Shown here: positions 42,283 through 54,279 of the stretch, piece by piece | How the letters are laid out: each line of letters opens with the position of its first letter | Position numbering within the stretch: the first letter of the stretch is position 1 | Assembly (NCBI RefSeq): GCF_001411555.2 | Contig: NC_049911.1 | Location: forward strand, 29,485,044 to 29,549,043 | Length of the DNA: 64,000 nucleotides | Reading direction: 5' to 3' | Source: Juglans regia | Taxonomy: Eukaryota > Streptophyta > Magnoliopsida > Fagales > Juglandaceae | Position numbers and translations under genes: made by a program | Notes under the pieces: generated by a model | Told to the model about the DNA's origin: nothing | What the model saw: the letters and a program-made list of their open reading frames with translations, nothing else | The model's database searches: none

Positions 42283-44692
42283 ATGACAAATAATCAAATT
42301 TGGAGTTCTAATAGTGACGAAGTTGAAGATATTGTGAATTTGGAAGATGTAGAAGATGTTGTGAATTTGGAAGACGAAGTTCGTTTGAGTGACAATGTGA
42401 ATGTATAAAATGTAGTAAATATGAAAGATTGAGTGGATTTGAGACTTTGTTTGAGTAGTGGTCTAAACGAGCCATTCATCAGTATGGTATTTGATGACAT
42501 AGAAAACGTCCAAGCATTTTACAAGGTGCATGCAAGAAAAAAACGTTTTACCATTCGGATCCAGCATACATGATTGTCGAAAGAGGAGAAAAAATTATGT
42601 GTTGTAGACTACGTTTGCTCAAGGGAATGATTTCGACAGGAAAGGAGCAAACAAAAAAAGTGAATAATTTCAAAATCCGTTGAGACAAATATTGGTTATA
42701 AAGCATTGATGAGGATAAAAAAAATAAGGTGAAAAGTGGATAGTATGTAAGTTTGTGCTTCAACATAATCACATGCTACTCACTCCAAGAAGTATTAGTT
42801 TGCTTCATAGACATAGGAGAGTGACACGTGTCTAAAAAAAACTTATTATGACTTTGAATGAGTCTAATGTACCGACAAGAAAGATAATATCGACGTTGAG
42901 TAAAGAAGCAGGTGGTGCTTTTAATGTTGGGTGTATTGGCAAGGATGTAGAAGATTACTTGGGGAACCAAAGGAGAAAACTTTTTTAAAAGTGAGATGCA
43001 CAAAGGTTATATATGTATTTTCTTGATCGACAATGTAAAGAGTCTGGATTTGTGTACTTCATGCAAGTTGATGAAAATGGTTTTATGGGAAGTTGTTTTT
43101 TAGCCGATGCTCGATCAATGGCTGCATACTAATATTTTGGAGATGTTGTAACATTCAATACTACATATTTGATAAATATTTATAAGATGCCCTTTGTTCC
43201 ATTTTCTAAAGTTAACCATCATCACCAAACCATAATGTTTGGTTGTGCCTTGTTGATTAACGAAACGGAACAGCCGAATCATATACCTAGTTATTGAGAA
43301 CATGGTAAGAGGCAATGCTTGGGCGTGCCCCTGTAATTTTAATTATTGATGATGACAAGGCAATGGCGAAAGCTTTTGTAGATGTACTCCCAAATACAAC
43401 TTATAGGTCGTGCTTGTGGCATATTCTGCAAAAAATTTCTAAACATTTGACTCATGTATATAACATATTTATGGATTTTCAAAAAAAAATTCATCATTGT
43501 ATTCATGAGACAATTACAATTAATGAGTTTGAGCATGAATGGGGTGTTATATTAGTGAAGTATGAGCTAGAAGATAACTCATGCTACAGAATCTTTATAA
43601 CTGACAGGAGAAGTGGGTTCCGGCTTACTTGCATTCAACATTTTATGTCGGTATGTCAACAACTCAAAGAAGTGAAAGTATGAACAAGTTTTTCAAAGAT
43701 TATGTTCGTTCCAAGACTATGGTTAGTGATTTTGTGCATCAATATGAGAAAGTATTAGATGCACGTTATTTTAAAGAGAAAGAAAATGATGTGCGAACAA
43801 AATCTACCCTGGCTATATTGAAAACAGCTTACAAAATTGAAGAAGAGGCTACCATAGTGTATACAATAAAGTCTTTCATGATTTTCCAAAATGAATTTTT
43901 CATTAGTCAACACTATAAGTCAAAAAAAATGGGCAATGATGGTGAAAATAAGACTTAAATAGTGACACATCATCGCAAAGACACCCATATTTATATTGTG
44001 ATTTTGGAGAGTGGAGGAGACAAGGGGACTTGTACATGCCATATGTTTGAATTTATGGGAATTCTCTGTAGGCATATCATGTGCATACTCTGCAAGAAAG
44101 ATAAATTACATAGTTTATCACAACACTATGTTCTAGACAGATGGACTATCAATGTTAAGAGTCGACCTATTATTGACATACCCATTCTCAAAGGGCATGT
44201 AATACCACATGACGTTCAAACAATGCGAAAAGACAAGTTGATGATGCAATTTTACGTCATTGCGGAACTTGGAACGACTATAAAAAAAAATTGACTACCT
44301 CTCCCTTGCCTTAGACAAGGTCCATAAAGAGCTACTTTTGATAGAAGATCATAACGATATTGAAGATACAAAATGCCCAGGTATACTTGCTTTTATACTT
44401 TATTTGAACTTGGCTATGCCTATTTACTTGGAATTGAATTTCTTATTACCTATCAAAATGCATAGGTAGAGGGGAGTCAACCAATGATGTGTTCAATAGA
44501 ATAAGTAAGGTTGTCTCAAATTTTTCACAGACAGTGTAAGATCCTCCACAGGTGCCCACGAAAGGGCATCCAAAGTCTTTGAGATCAAAGAACCCAAAAG
44601 AGAGTCAACCAACTAAGAAAAGACGTTGTGACATTTGTAAAAACGAAGGACATATAAGGAACAACTGTCATTCAGTCAGGTATTGTAGATTG
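42283..44692 (+). pseudogene. FAR1-related sequence (FRS5-like) pseudogene, MULE-derived
   Basis: The order of a FAR1/FRS protein is recognisable but broken. An acidic start (about 42283-42408) ends in TAA. A FAR1 DNA-binding domain remnant follows (about 42490-42780: FDDIENVQAFYKVHARKKRF). The MULE transposase-like region spans about 43100-43900, with DDDKAMAKAFVDVLPNT, CLWHILQKI and MSTTQRSESMNKFFKDYVRS in different frames. A SWIM zinc finger follows at about 44030-44100 (CTCHMFEFMGILCRHIMCIL). A CCHC knuckle remnant (RRCDICKNEGHIRNNCH) ends it at about 44621-44672. Several frame shifts and stops separate the pieces. FRS proteins are transcription factors domesticated from Mutator-like transposase. 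This copy cannot make an intact one. No flanking MULE ends were seen. Confidence 0.8.
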
Positions 44693-45596
44693 TGAATGTT
44701 TTTTATTTATTGGTTTCTAATCAAAATTTTAATTTTTTCTATTGGTTTGGTTAGTATTTATGTAGGAATATTGAGCTTATAGTTGAGGTCGAGCTCACTA
44801 ACTTAGATTCTTAATCAAATTTGGTGGTGTATGTGAACCATTTTTTTTTTTTTTTTGGTTTTATATTTTGGAAATAAGTCCTTAAATGTTAAATGATTTT
44901 GTAACAATTGAAGTGTTATATAATTAATGGTTTTGTGATTAATGTAACATGAGGGTTGTGAAGCATTTGAAGGTTGTGAAAAAAATGTGTTTTGATCGAT
45001 TGAAGCTCAATATTTTTGGGAGTTTTGTAGATTGAAGGCTGATTTTTTTAGAGTTTTGTGGATAAAAATTTCAAGTGATGTTGTGGATTTCAAGTGATTT
45101 TTTGGGAGTTTGGTGTTATGTAATTAGCACCAAGGGTTATGTACTTATGTAAAAGATGTTATTGAACTTATAACCAAATGTTTGTTTGTAAAGGACGTCA
45201 TTGATCTTATGAAGGATTATTTTTGCAATGTTTATTTGATGAATTTAAGTAGGCTTTGCTTGAAGTTATATAGGTTGATCATAAAAAATTAGTCCCAAAC
45301 TTATGTTTATGGAAATATTTGATCCGATATTTGAGTAGGCATGCATGTCTTGCAAATGTCGTGCAAGTATTGTTTCAAAATAGGGAAAGTGCAAGCGATG
45401 AAATAAAAATACAGCTTACATGTTCATTACAAATCAAGTGTCCAAAGCTAAAGCTAAAAAAAACAACTTACATAAGTCACAGCTTACATGAGTTGCATCA
45501 CTGCTCGACATACACTAATGCAAATTGTTTACAGAGAATCCTTACAAACAACATGCTTAATGTAGTCAGGAGTACATTCAAGAGAGAATAAATCTT
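44693..45596. other. spacer, no gene seen
   Basis: The stretch is AT- and GT-rich, with a poly-T run at about 44843-44858. It contains a TTTTGTGGATT/AAGTGATTTTTTGGGAG repeat-like patch at about 45020-45120. The open frame at 45319-45591 has no recognisable domain. Confidence 0.5.
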
Positions 45597-46208
45597 CTAC
45601 ACAGTTAAGGGCATCATTGACTTCAAAATAGACTTAGCATCTTCAAGAATTAGGCCACCTTGACTCCAGTTCTTCATAGATTTATGCATCTGCTGAACCA
45701 CTTGCAACGAGTCTCCCTCAAGGACTAAGTTTGTTATACCAACTTCCTTGCAGAACAGAATTGCCACTAATATTGCATAGGCTTCAGCAGTAAATGGTGA
45801 GTCTCTCAGCATTCTTTTTGACCTGATTGTTTCCAAGACCATGCCTTGGCAGTCTTTGAGAATGGCACATATGCCCAGCACTCCCAGTTGCACATTTAAG
45901 GCAGCATCCCAGTTAAGTTTGTACTTTCCATCCAGAGGTTTTTTCCATACTTGCAATGCTTCAGGACTACTGGTGGTAGCAGAGGTACTAACTTGGAGCT
46001 TTGTAGCCCTGAACAAACTAGTGTCCTCTTTGGCTTTATGGATGATAGCGTTTGGGTGTCTTAATACCTTTCTATGCACAACTTCATTTCTTCTATTCCA
46101 AATGAGCCTAGCTATTGAGCCTGCCAATTCTAGTTCATCTTTTGGTAGCTTTGCAGTCAATTGGTCCCAAATATCTCGAAACGGGTCATGCTGCAAAGAC
46201 ATCTCCAT
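45597..46208 (-). pseudogene. RNase H-like (RVT_3) fragment of a LINE-type retroelement
   Basis: A 203-aa minus-strand open frame. Residues about 5-55 resemble the segment after zf-RVT in plant non-LTR elements (ELAGSIARLIWNRRNEVVH). Residues about 95-200 are an RVT_3 RNase H fold: LNWDAALN (first acidic residue), GICAILKDCQGMVLE, FTAEAYAILVAILFCKEVG (Glu), and LVLEGDSLQVVQQM (Asp). The frame stops before the last catalytic His/Asp segment, so the domain is truncated. No reverse transcriptase is seen upstream. Plants carry many such orphan RNase H frames. I read this as a retroelement relic rather than a functional host gene, although the ORF is intact. Confidence 0.65.
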
Positions 46209-47907
46209 GGGTTACTCTTAAACTAGTAGCCATGAACCATTAAACTACTAGACCTGGAATTTACTTCACTCTCGGTTTCATTCTAAAACAGACTCAATAC
46301 CATAATATTGCAAAACAATAACCATAAAGTAATAGCAAAAAACTGATAAAAATATGGACAAGAGTAGTTTCAATCATACGAATGATAGATAATGAGCAGT
46401 GGTTGAGATGCACGTATGATAGGTAATGTGCAGTGGCCGAAGGGCCTTTGAGACGTTTTTACAAACAGTTGGTATTCATGGTGTAGATGAGTTATCAATC
46501 TATATGCCAAGATAATTTCCATAGTCCAAATTACAATCACTTCGAAATGAGATTTAACTTCAATACAAGTCCAAATGAAGTTCTGTTAAGACCGAAAATT
46601 TCGAAATATAAACATTTTTGAAAATCTTTAAATGCGACGTCAAGGCTGCCATCAAGAGGCAGTTGCGCCAATTCTCTGCCGTCGGGAATGAGTGGGGTGC
46701 CATCGAATTTGGGTTGGGATGTAGTGGGTGCCGTCGCGTTTGGGTTGGGATGGAGTGGGTGGAGTCGGGTGGTGGGTTCGAATATGAAGAAGAGAAGGAA
46801 GAGGAAGAAAAGGGGAATGAGAAATTGGATGGATTGTTCGGGTGTAGTGGGATGCATGGTAATGGTAGTAAGAAGCTAACGTGTCGCATTCTGATTGGTG
46901 GGCTGATTTTATGAGATACTTAGATGGATTGTTGCCCAGGTTTTCTCTTCTTTATTTACGCGGCATTCTATTTTGATATTATATTCAATTCAGGATTTCT
47001 CAAAAACCTAATTGTGAGAATATTTCTATTAAATTAAATAGGAAAGATAATTAAACGTCAAATTCAAAATATTTATTCTAATAATTATATATGAGATTAT
47101 AAATTGTCTCGTAAATATAAACTAACAAAAATACTAAATTTAATTATTTATTTTCTTAACCCATTTAAAAAAACTGACTCCATTGACAATATAGAAATTA
47201 TTTATATAAGTTTTAAATTGACAAATCCTATATAAATCCTTATAAAAAATAGACCTCACCTTAAAAATATAAAAAATATTTTTTTTTTTATTAGTAACAT
47301 CTACTTTTTTTTATAAAATACTTGTATAAAATTTGTGTACTTTGCATTACTCTTGACAGTATTGATGCACGACGAGTCCTCTGTTGCACGATGGGGAATA
47401 GAAGAGTACGCAAGCTGAAGAATGTCTGACCGAACAGATACAATCAATGGGATGCATTTCGTAGCCCAAAAACCCAAGAGCCATCGTCATCTATTTCTAA
47501 AGGCCCATAATAAAGATTAATCAACGGCCCAAAATTCATCTTCTATTGTGTGGTAAGCCCAACTCCGATTCTGACTATTTCAACCATGGGAAATGATAGT
47601 TCGCTCCCAATTGACAACCATTTGAACTTTTTTTCACCTTTTTGCATTCCCATGAATAAGAAATCATTTTTCCAATTATTTTTTAAAAGAAGAAAAAATT
47701 AAAAAACTGAAAGAAAGGGAAAAATGAAACATTTTGGTCCCTAACTCGTTAATTTGAGAGGTCTAAATAACACTTGATTAGCATCGTCCTTCAAGTATAT
47801 TCAACAATTGTAAACGCATATAGTGTTTTTTTAAAGGTGGGTAACGCCTGGAGCCAATTTTGGTTGAAAACAGACAAACGCATTTCAAGAGTAATATTAT
47901 ACATAGA
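46209..47907. other. spacer, no gene seen
   Basis: Opposing open frames at 46537-46914 are low-complexity (Gly/Glu-rich on one strand, Pro/His/Phe on the other) and have no domain. Motifs GGCCCATAA and GGCCCAAAA near 47500-47535 look promoter-like, but no gene follows within the window. Confidence 0.45.
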
Positions 47908-48103
47908 CCCCGTTTTGATAGAAAGATGAGATGAGATAAAAGTTAAAAGTTAAATAAAATATTGTTAAAATATATTTTTTAATATTATTATTATTTTATG
48001 ATTTGAAAAAGTTGAATTGTTTATTATATTTTGTGTGAGAATTTGATAAAATTGTAATGATGAGATGAGATGAGATGAAACCGTTTATGTATCCAAACAG
48101 TGC
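47908..48103. mobile_element. family A MITE, copy 8
   Basis: It is in reverse orientation to copies 4 and 5: ATGAGATGAGATAAAAGTT, then AATATTATTATTATTTTATG, then TGAAAAAGTTGAATTGTTTA, ending GTATCCAAACAGTGCC. The core is well preserved. Confidence 0.75.
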
Positions 48104-48129
48104 CATAGTTAAGGCCTAGTTTGTTTTCA

Positions 48130-48502
48130 CAAATATTCTCAACTCATTTCATTCAAGAGGAAAAACTCGAAGCTGTGCGCCACCCCACGGGAACTCCTCC
48201 ACACCGTGAGCCTTTTCCCACTCTCAACCACCGTGCAAGGCCAAGAGTCCCCCAAACACAGTAAGCCTTAGACCCATCCTCTTCGCCGAATCATTGTTTT
48301 GGTGAACCTCTGTTTTCCACGTCCAAAACAGAGCCGTCGCCCTCCTCCACGGTAGCCACCTCAAGAGGCCGAACCACCTCTCCGACGACATAGAAACCGC
48401 CGACTAGTGTAGCCCCGTCGAGCCCACTCCCTTCCGGTAAGCCATCGACCGCTGCCAGCATCCTCTCCCCTTCGGTTGTCTTCAGTAGTTTTCCATTTAA
48501 GA

Positions 48503-48550
<48 letters not shown>

Positions 48551-50321
48551 CGCACCACCACATAGAAGCCACTAGTTGCGTCGCCGTGACCTTTGCCAGC
48601 CACTCTGATTCCCTCTCAGTGAGTCCATCGTAGAACCTCTCTCTCTCTCTCTCTCTCAAACTCTCTGTTTTTCTTTTGTTTAGCCCACGTGTCTTGTTTC
48701 CTAGAAGAACCCTTAGTTCTTGGGTTCTTGATGGGCCTTGAGCCCTAGGCCCTTATGTGCGTGGGAATGATTTATTCTTTTGTTGGGCTCATGTAGTAAT
48801 ATTATTAAGGGCCATATTGCAACTCTTACAAATTCTAATGATCTTTAAATGGACTTGTATTTTAGATTAGATTTAATCTTATTTTATTTCAATAACAATT
48901 TTACTAAATTTATTTGGCTTAACATTTTAAAAGTCAGTTTTTTCTTAAATAAATATATTAGTCAAATGCTATTTTATAAGGATATTTTGCTAACATTTTG
49001 TTAATATTCATTTGTTTATTTAGTAGAATTTAATAAAATTATTATATTAAGAATTTAATAAAATTATTATGTTAAGAATATTTAATAGAATTTATTAGGC
49101 TTCTTATAAGATTTAATAATTATGTTAAGAAATGAAACTTTTTAAGAATTTAAGTTTTATGAATTATTTTAAAATAGCTCGAGTCTTCTACTAAATTATA
49201 AATTAATATTTAAGTAATTTAAATACTAGGATTTATTGATTATAGTGTTAAACAAAATATTTGTTTGACTATCTTTTAGATTGTGAGTTTAATTAAGTAA
49301 GATATTAGTACTTATTTATTCTCAAACAAATTTAGTGATAGTTATTATTGCATATAGGTGTCAAGTTACGAAGTGTTATTCAAGAAGAAACGTGGGGATA
49401 TAAGTAATTTGATCATAAATCAGTATCATCACAGTTCAGTTTATATATAAGTATTATTCAAGCCAGTTCATTGACAACCATTATTTATGTACTACTCATG
49501 TCATATGCAAACATGTCATTTAGCATAGCATACGATCATATTATTCTGCATCATATTCAAATTCAGAAATTATAATTATGTATATATTATGTCATGCATC
49601 TCATGTATATAAGACACGTAAGCTATCTTCAATTCAAGTGCAAGATAAGATCGTATAAGTTAATCAGATGACCATTTAGATGCATGGTACCAATGCAGTT
49701 TAGTTTCAGGGTGGATGTGCAAGCCACGAACTCAAACGTGGCCACCATAGTATGCCATAATACTATCAGCGGCTTCCCTTGTTGTAGCGGAACGTGGGGT
49801 CGGTGCACAACCTCGCACACATGGTTAAATGTGTTAGCCAGTCAGTTAAATCAGATAAATTAGTTAAATCAGTCAGATCAGTCAGTTAATTCAGTTAAAT
49901 CAATCATACATAGCATAAGTATCAGTATGAACAGTTATGAATTTTAAACTCTCAGCGTGAAATTTTTTATGAAAATCTTATGTTTATTATGTTTACATTG
50001 TGATGGATTTATTACTGAGTCTTTGACTCATGTTAGTTTGTTTTCATATTTTTTTTAACCACCAAGGTGAGGATGATGAATACGACATGCCATGAATAGA
50101 AGGAGCAATTAATTTTAGTTTCAGACTTTCTAAAATAAAACATACTTTTATGACATGAATTTATTTAATTTATTCATTTAATATTTTTGGAAGACATTTT
50201 ATTAGATATTTTTTTACAAAATAAATTTCTAATTCTATTTATAAAATTTGAGATCTCTTATCGAATTTATTTTTATAAAAAATACGTGACACTCATATTC
50301 TACGGGAAGGGAGTGTTACAA
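48130..50321. mobile_element. LTR-like retrotransposon remnant (possible solo LTR)
   Basis: The left part has a GC-rich pseudo-coding leader and (CT)n tracts (48505-48545, 48637-48656). The middle is AT-rich. The right part has TATGCCATAATACTATCAG, GGCTTCCCTTGTTGTAGCGG and GTGCACAACCTCGCACACA, which I associate with Gypsy-type LTRs of woody rosids. It ends CGGGAAGGGAGTGTTACA. No gag-pol frame is present. The left boundary and target duplication were not located, so the limits are approximate. Confidence 0.4.
48505..48656. repeat. (CT)n microsatellites
   Basis: Two CT runs (about 48505-48545 and 48637-48656) explain the Arg-Glu-repeat frames on the minus strand at 48291-48659. Confidence 0.9.
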
Positions 50322-52221
50322 CATGCTTCCAACTTTGCCATTGTAGCTTGAACATCACTAATGATCATCCCAAAATAGCTCTCATTATGCTTTTTGAGGT
50401 TGAGTTCAGTGACTACCTTTCTGGAGTTTCTTTCAAGAATGATCCACCACATGCCTAATTCAACTCCAAAATTTGCCTAATTCCTTTTCAAGCCAAATTA
50501 ATGCAAGCACATATAGAGTTAGGTAGGCCTAATTGTCATTTAAATGGATACTGTCAGTTATTTCATTGGATTCAAACCCATTTGGTGAATGATTCTGAAA
50601 CAGAACAAGGGATGTAATTTCAACTTTCATAGTCAAATTCAAAACACTTAATACCTATAAAAGCTAGTTATGTACCGATTCTCATCTAATTATATATGTT
50701 GTTGATTCCAACATTGTAAAAACTTATAAATGATAGTACTGTATGTGGAACAGTTTCTCCACTAAAACCTTCTCGAGTACTTGTCATTATTGTTGTTGTT
50801 ATTGTTGGTATTATTATTCCGTCTCGTTTGTTTTTATAAATCATCTTATCTCATCTAATCATTATAATTTTTTTAAACTCTTATATAAAATATAATAAAT
50901 AATTTAATTTTTTTAAATTTTAAAACAAAAATAATATTATAATAATATTTTATTCAATTTTTAATTTTTATTTAAAATCATCTTATTTCAATAAAAATAT
51001 GAGGTGTGAGTGACTCAGATTTTGAACCACTCGTTGATATTTTTTTAAAAATAAAAGTACGAACTTGTTTTTTTGGTCTTGTGAATTGAAGAGAAAGTAG
51101 AAAAATAAATTGAAGGAGGATTAAAGAGGCCGTGAAGGCCGGTGAGTGATGCAGACATGCGGTTTGGATTTGGCGAGTGTGAAGGAGAAGACTCCGTGTT
51201 GCTGGACCAGCAGAGGACAATGCCAACGACTCTACCATAGCCTCACGCACCAAATCTTCATGTGATGATCAGAATACTCTAGAATAAAGTAGAATCAAGG
51301 CCGTTAATTTCTAGTGCAGCACTTGTGTGCACATGAGTCTTCTCCTTAACAGCGAGACAGAGACGATGTTTACATAATATCTAGAATGTTGTTATTCAAT
51401 TCCATGAATTTGCCCTTTCAAACTTACTGCTCGAGTTAGGGTTAAAATTCTTAAGATAAATCAAATACTGAGTTTTGTTTTGACTGCCACCACTAATCAT
51501 GACATAATTCAAAGCCAAAAAAAAAAAACTCTTAATTTTATAAAAAAAATTTGGAGATCCTTAGAATATAGAAGTGTGTGTATATATATATATATATGCT
51601 AATTGGGAGGTAGCAGAACGTGAAGCGTGTGTATATATATTATATCTTAAAAAAATTCTTTAGTTTTATAAAAAATAAAGATATCCCCAAAAAAGAGGAA
51701 AAAAATTGGAATATCTTAGATTAAATGAGATCCACATGATAAATTTCAAACAAAAACAAATCATACCATAGCTAGTCGGCCGGCAAGTACACTCATGCAA
51801 CCCATGCATTTCCCTTCTAACCACACAATCCTGGTCATTTTTTCTTTAAACGCTTACCTGCTCCAGACTTTTTTTTTTCTAAGCAAATATCATCATGTTC
51901 ATATTGATGTTTGATAAAATGTCACATGTAATAAAAGTATAAATTATAATATATATATATATATATATATTCAAAGCATCAATTCGGTACTCATTGGGTA
52001 CCACAGTACCTTAATTTTACTTTATTCAAAGCTGAACGTAAAACTTCAACCATGGAATTACATGATGAACTAATCGTTATGGTTGCGTGTACGTGTCGAT
52101 CGATCGGTACATAAGAGTTGTTTAAAGTCCAAAATTCCATGTTAGTCGGTAAGGAGAAGTACTTTTTATGGGCTGATGATCAGATGTTGTTATCAGATCA
52201 TACGACACTTGCGTGAAAAAG

Positions 52222-52222
<1 letters not shown>
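50322..52222. other. spacer with MITE and AT microsatellites
   Basis: No supported gene. A family A MITE lies at 50821-50991, and (TA)n tracts at about 51580-51597 and 51949-51970. The minus-strand frame at 50978-51253 has no recognisable domain and overlaps the MITE end. Confidence 0.5.
50821..50991. mobile_element. family A MITE, copy 9
   Basis: It begins GTCTCGTTTGTTTTTATAAA and contains ATAAAATATAATAAATAATT. The right end is degraded (CATCTTATTTCAAT). Confidence 0.6.
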
Positions 52223-52259
<37 letters not shown>

Positions 52260-52262
<3 letters not shown>

Positions 52263-52323
52263 CTATACTTAAAAGCGCCTATAATATTATTATTTATTAC
52301 TGTTTATCAACAATAATGAAAGA

Positions 52324-52389
<66 letters not shown>

Positions 52390-52920
52390 GATTTATCCGT
52401 GTGAATGTCAATGTACAACGTAATATCACAATCGTGCGTGAGGAATGAGAGAGGAAAAAAAAAGTAAGAAAAAATACTAGTTTTTGAATTTTAAATTCAA
52501 ACCCTTCATCTTTAATCTTCAGATTTAATCTAACGGTAGAAGTTTAAATATTGATTTAAACTAACATTAAATAAAAGATAAAATTTTACTGAATATTAAA
52601 TAAATGATGAAATTTTGTTAAATATTTTTAAAAAAGTATAACAATATAAATAATTAGATTTTTAACATAATTTAAATATGATAATATTCTTAATTAACTA
52701 AAAAGAACTGCTACAACTAATGAAGAAGTAGCCTAAAAATATGTCTTGAATGTATATTTTACTTTTTTATTTTTATTTTCCTTTTTTCATGTATTTTTTT
52801 AATCATCATAAACATTTTTAAAAAAAATAAAAAATTCACAAAATTATTAAAAAAGCACTTCTTCAATCACTAGATTAAAAAAAAATAGGCAAACGTCCCT
52901 TGGACGTTACCTACTGCTAG
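52260..52920 (+). mobile_element. non-autonomous Helitron, unit 1
   Basis: The right end shows the Helitron pattern: a hairpin with stem AACGTCC/GGACGTT around CTT, then ACCTACTG, then terminal CTAG at 52917-52920 followed by T. Near the left end is GCGCCTATA, then ACTGTTTATCAACA. It contains a 63-bp poly-T tract (52326-52388) and the shared blocks CAATCGTGCGTGAG and TAATCTAACGGTAGAAGTTT. It has no Rep/helicase frame. The left end merges with a (TA)n run (about 52223-52259) and is not exact. Confidence 0.7.
52326..52388. repeat. 63-bp poly-T homopolymer
   Basis: This is an unbroken T run inside Helitron unit 1. Unit 2 has only about nine T at the matching place. The length may be a sequencing or assembly artefact. 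Confidence 0.95.
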
Positions 52921-54234
52921 TATATATAAAAGAGCCTATATGGTTATTGTTTATGAACAGTAAAGACGCCTCTTTTTTTTTCGAATGGCTTTTTTCCCAT
53001 ATCTTATACTTGTTACTGTTAATGTTACTGTTCATAAACAGTATTTATGAATAGTAAATAGTTTTTTTTTTCACATGTTTGTTTGGTTTTTCTGTTTCTT
53101 TTTGGGTTTGTCCGTGTGAATGCCAATGTGCGACGTAATACCACAATCGTGCGTGAGAAATGAGAGAAAGAAAGGAAAAGTAGGGAAAAATACTGGTTTT
53201 TGGATTTTAAATTCCAACCTTTCATCTTTAATCTTCAGATTTAATCTAACGGTAGAAGTTTAAATATTGATTTAAACTAACATAAAATAGATAATTAAAA
53301 TTTAAATATTATATCATACACTTAAAATTAACTTCAATTTATAAAATACTAATTTTTCATCATTAAATAAAAGATAAAGTTTTACTGAATATTTTTAAGA
53401 GAATAATATTATATCATAAACTAAAAATCAACTTTAATTTATAAAATACTAATTTTTCATTATTAAATAAATGATAAAATTTTACTGTACATTTTTAAGA
53501 GAAAAAAACTATCTAATTAATTTGAATTTTTAATATAATTTAAATTTCATAATAAATGATGAACATAAATAAATAATAATTTTATTCTTATACATTAGAC
53601 TATTTTAATATTCGAAATTACACTTTATTTTTTTCTTTAATTTGACAGATGTGGCAAACGTGTTTTTTTTTTTTATCAATTAGAAAATCTTACGCGATAT
53701 AGGATTTTACACAAGTATCACTAATTTCAAAGTAACCAAGCACATTCTAGGATTTAAATCTAACCCTTCATCATAACTCTCTAAATTTGATCAAATGGTA
53801 AAAATTTAAAGACTGATTTAAAATAAATAATTAACATATAAATATTATATCATAAATAAATTATCAAATTTAATTTATAAAATACTAATATTTCATCATT
53901 AAATAAATGATGAAATTTTGTTAAATATTTTTTAAAAAGTATAACTATATAAATAATTAGAGTTTTAACATAATTTAAATATGATAATATTATTAATTAA
54001 CTAAAAAGAACTGCTACAACTAACGAAGAAGTAGCTTGAAAATATGTTCTGAATGTATATTTCACTTTTTTATTTTTCTTTTCTTTTTTTTCATATATTT
54101 TTTTAATCATCATAAACATTTTAAAAAAACTAAAAAATTCACAAAATTATTAAAAAAACACTTCTTCAATCACTAAATAAAAAAAATTAAACAAAAAGTT
54201 AAACAAACGTTCCTTGGACGTTACCTACTGCTAG
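52921..54234 (+). mobile_element. non-autonomous Helitron, unit 2 (tandem copy)
   Basis: It starts directly after the CTAG of unit 1 with TATATAAAAGAGCCTATATG and TTTATGAACAGTAAAGACGC. It repeats GTGTGAATGCCAATGTGCGA, CAATCGTGCGTGAG and TAATCTAACGGTAGAAGTTT from unit 1. It ends with a hairpin (AACGTTCC/GGACGTT, one bulge), ACCTACTG and CTAG (54231-54234). It is about twice as long as unit 1 because the inner block with TTCATCATTAAATAAATGAT is repeated, suggesting a nested third unit. A (TG)(TA) microsatellite follows to 54279. Confidence 0.7.
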
Positions 54235-54242
54235 TGTGTGTG

Positions 54243-54279
<37 letters not shown>

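Noticed and set aside
45319..45591. 90-aa plus-strand frame
   Set aside because: It has no recognisable domain and lies in spacer beside a retroelement relic.
46537..46914. Opposed frames, Gly/Glu-rich and Pro/His-rich
   Set aside because: They are low-complexity and fully overlapping on both strands, with no domain or conserved start.
48291..48659. Minus-strand Arg-Glu repeat protein of 122 aa
   Set aside because: The Arg-Glu repeat is a (CT)n microsatellite read on the other strand, inside LTR-like sequence.
50978..51253. 91-aa minus-strand frame
   Set aside because: It overlaps a MITE end and matches no known family.
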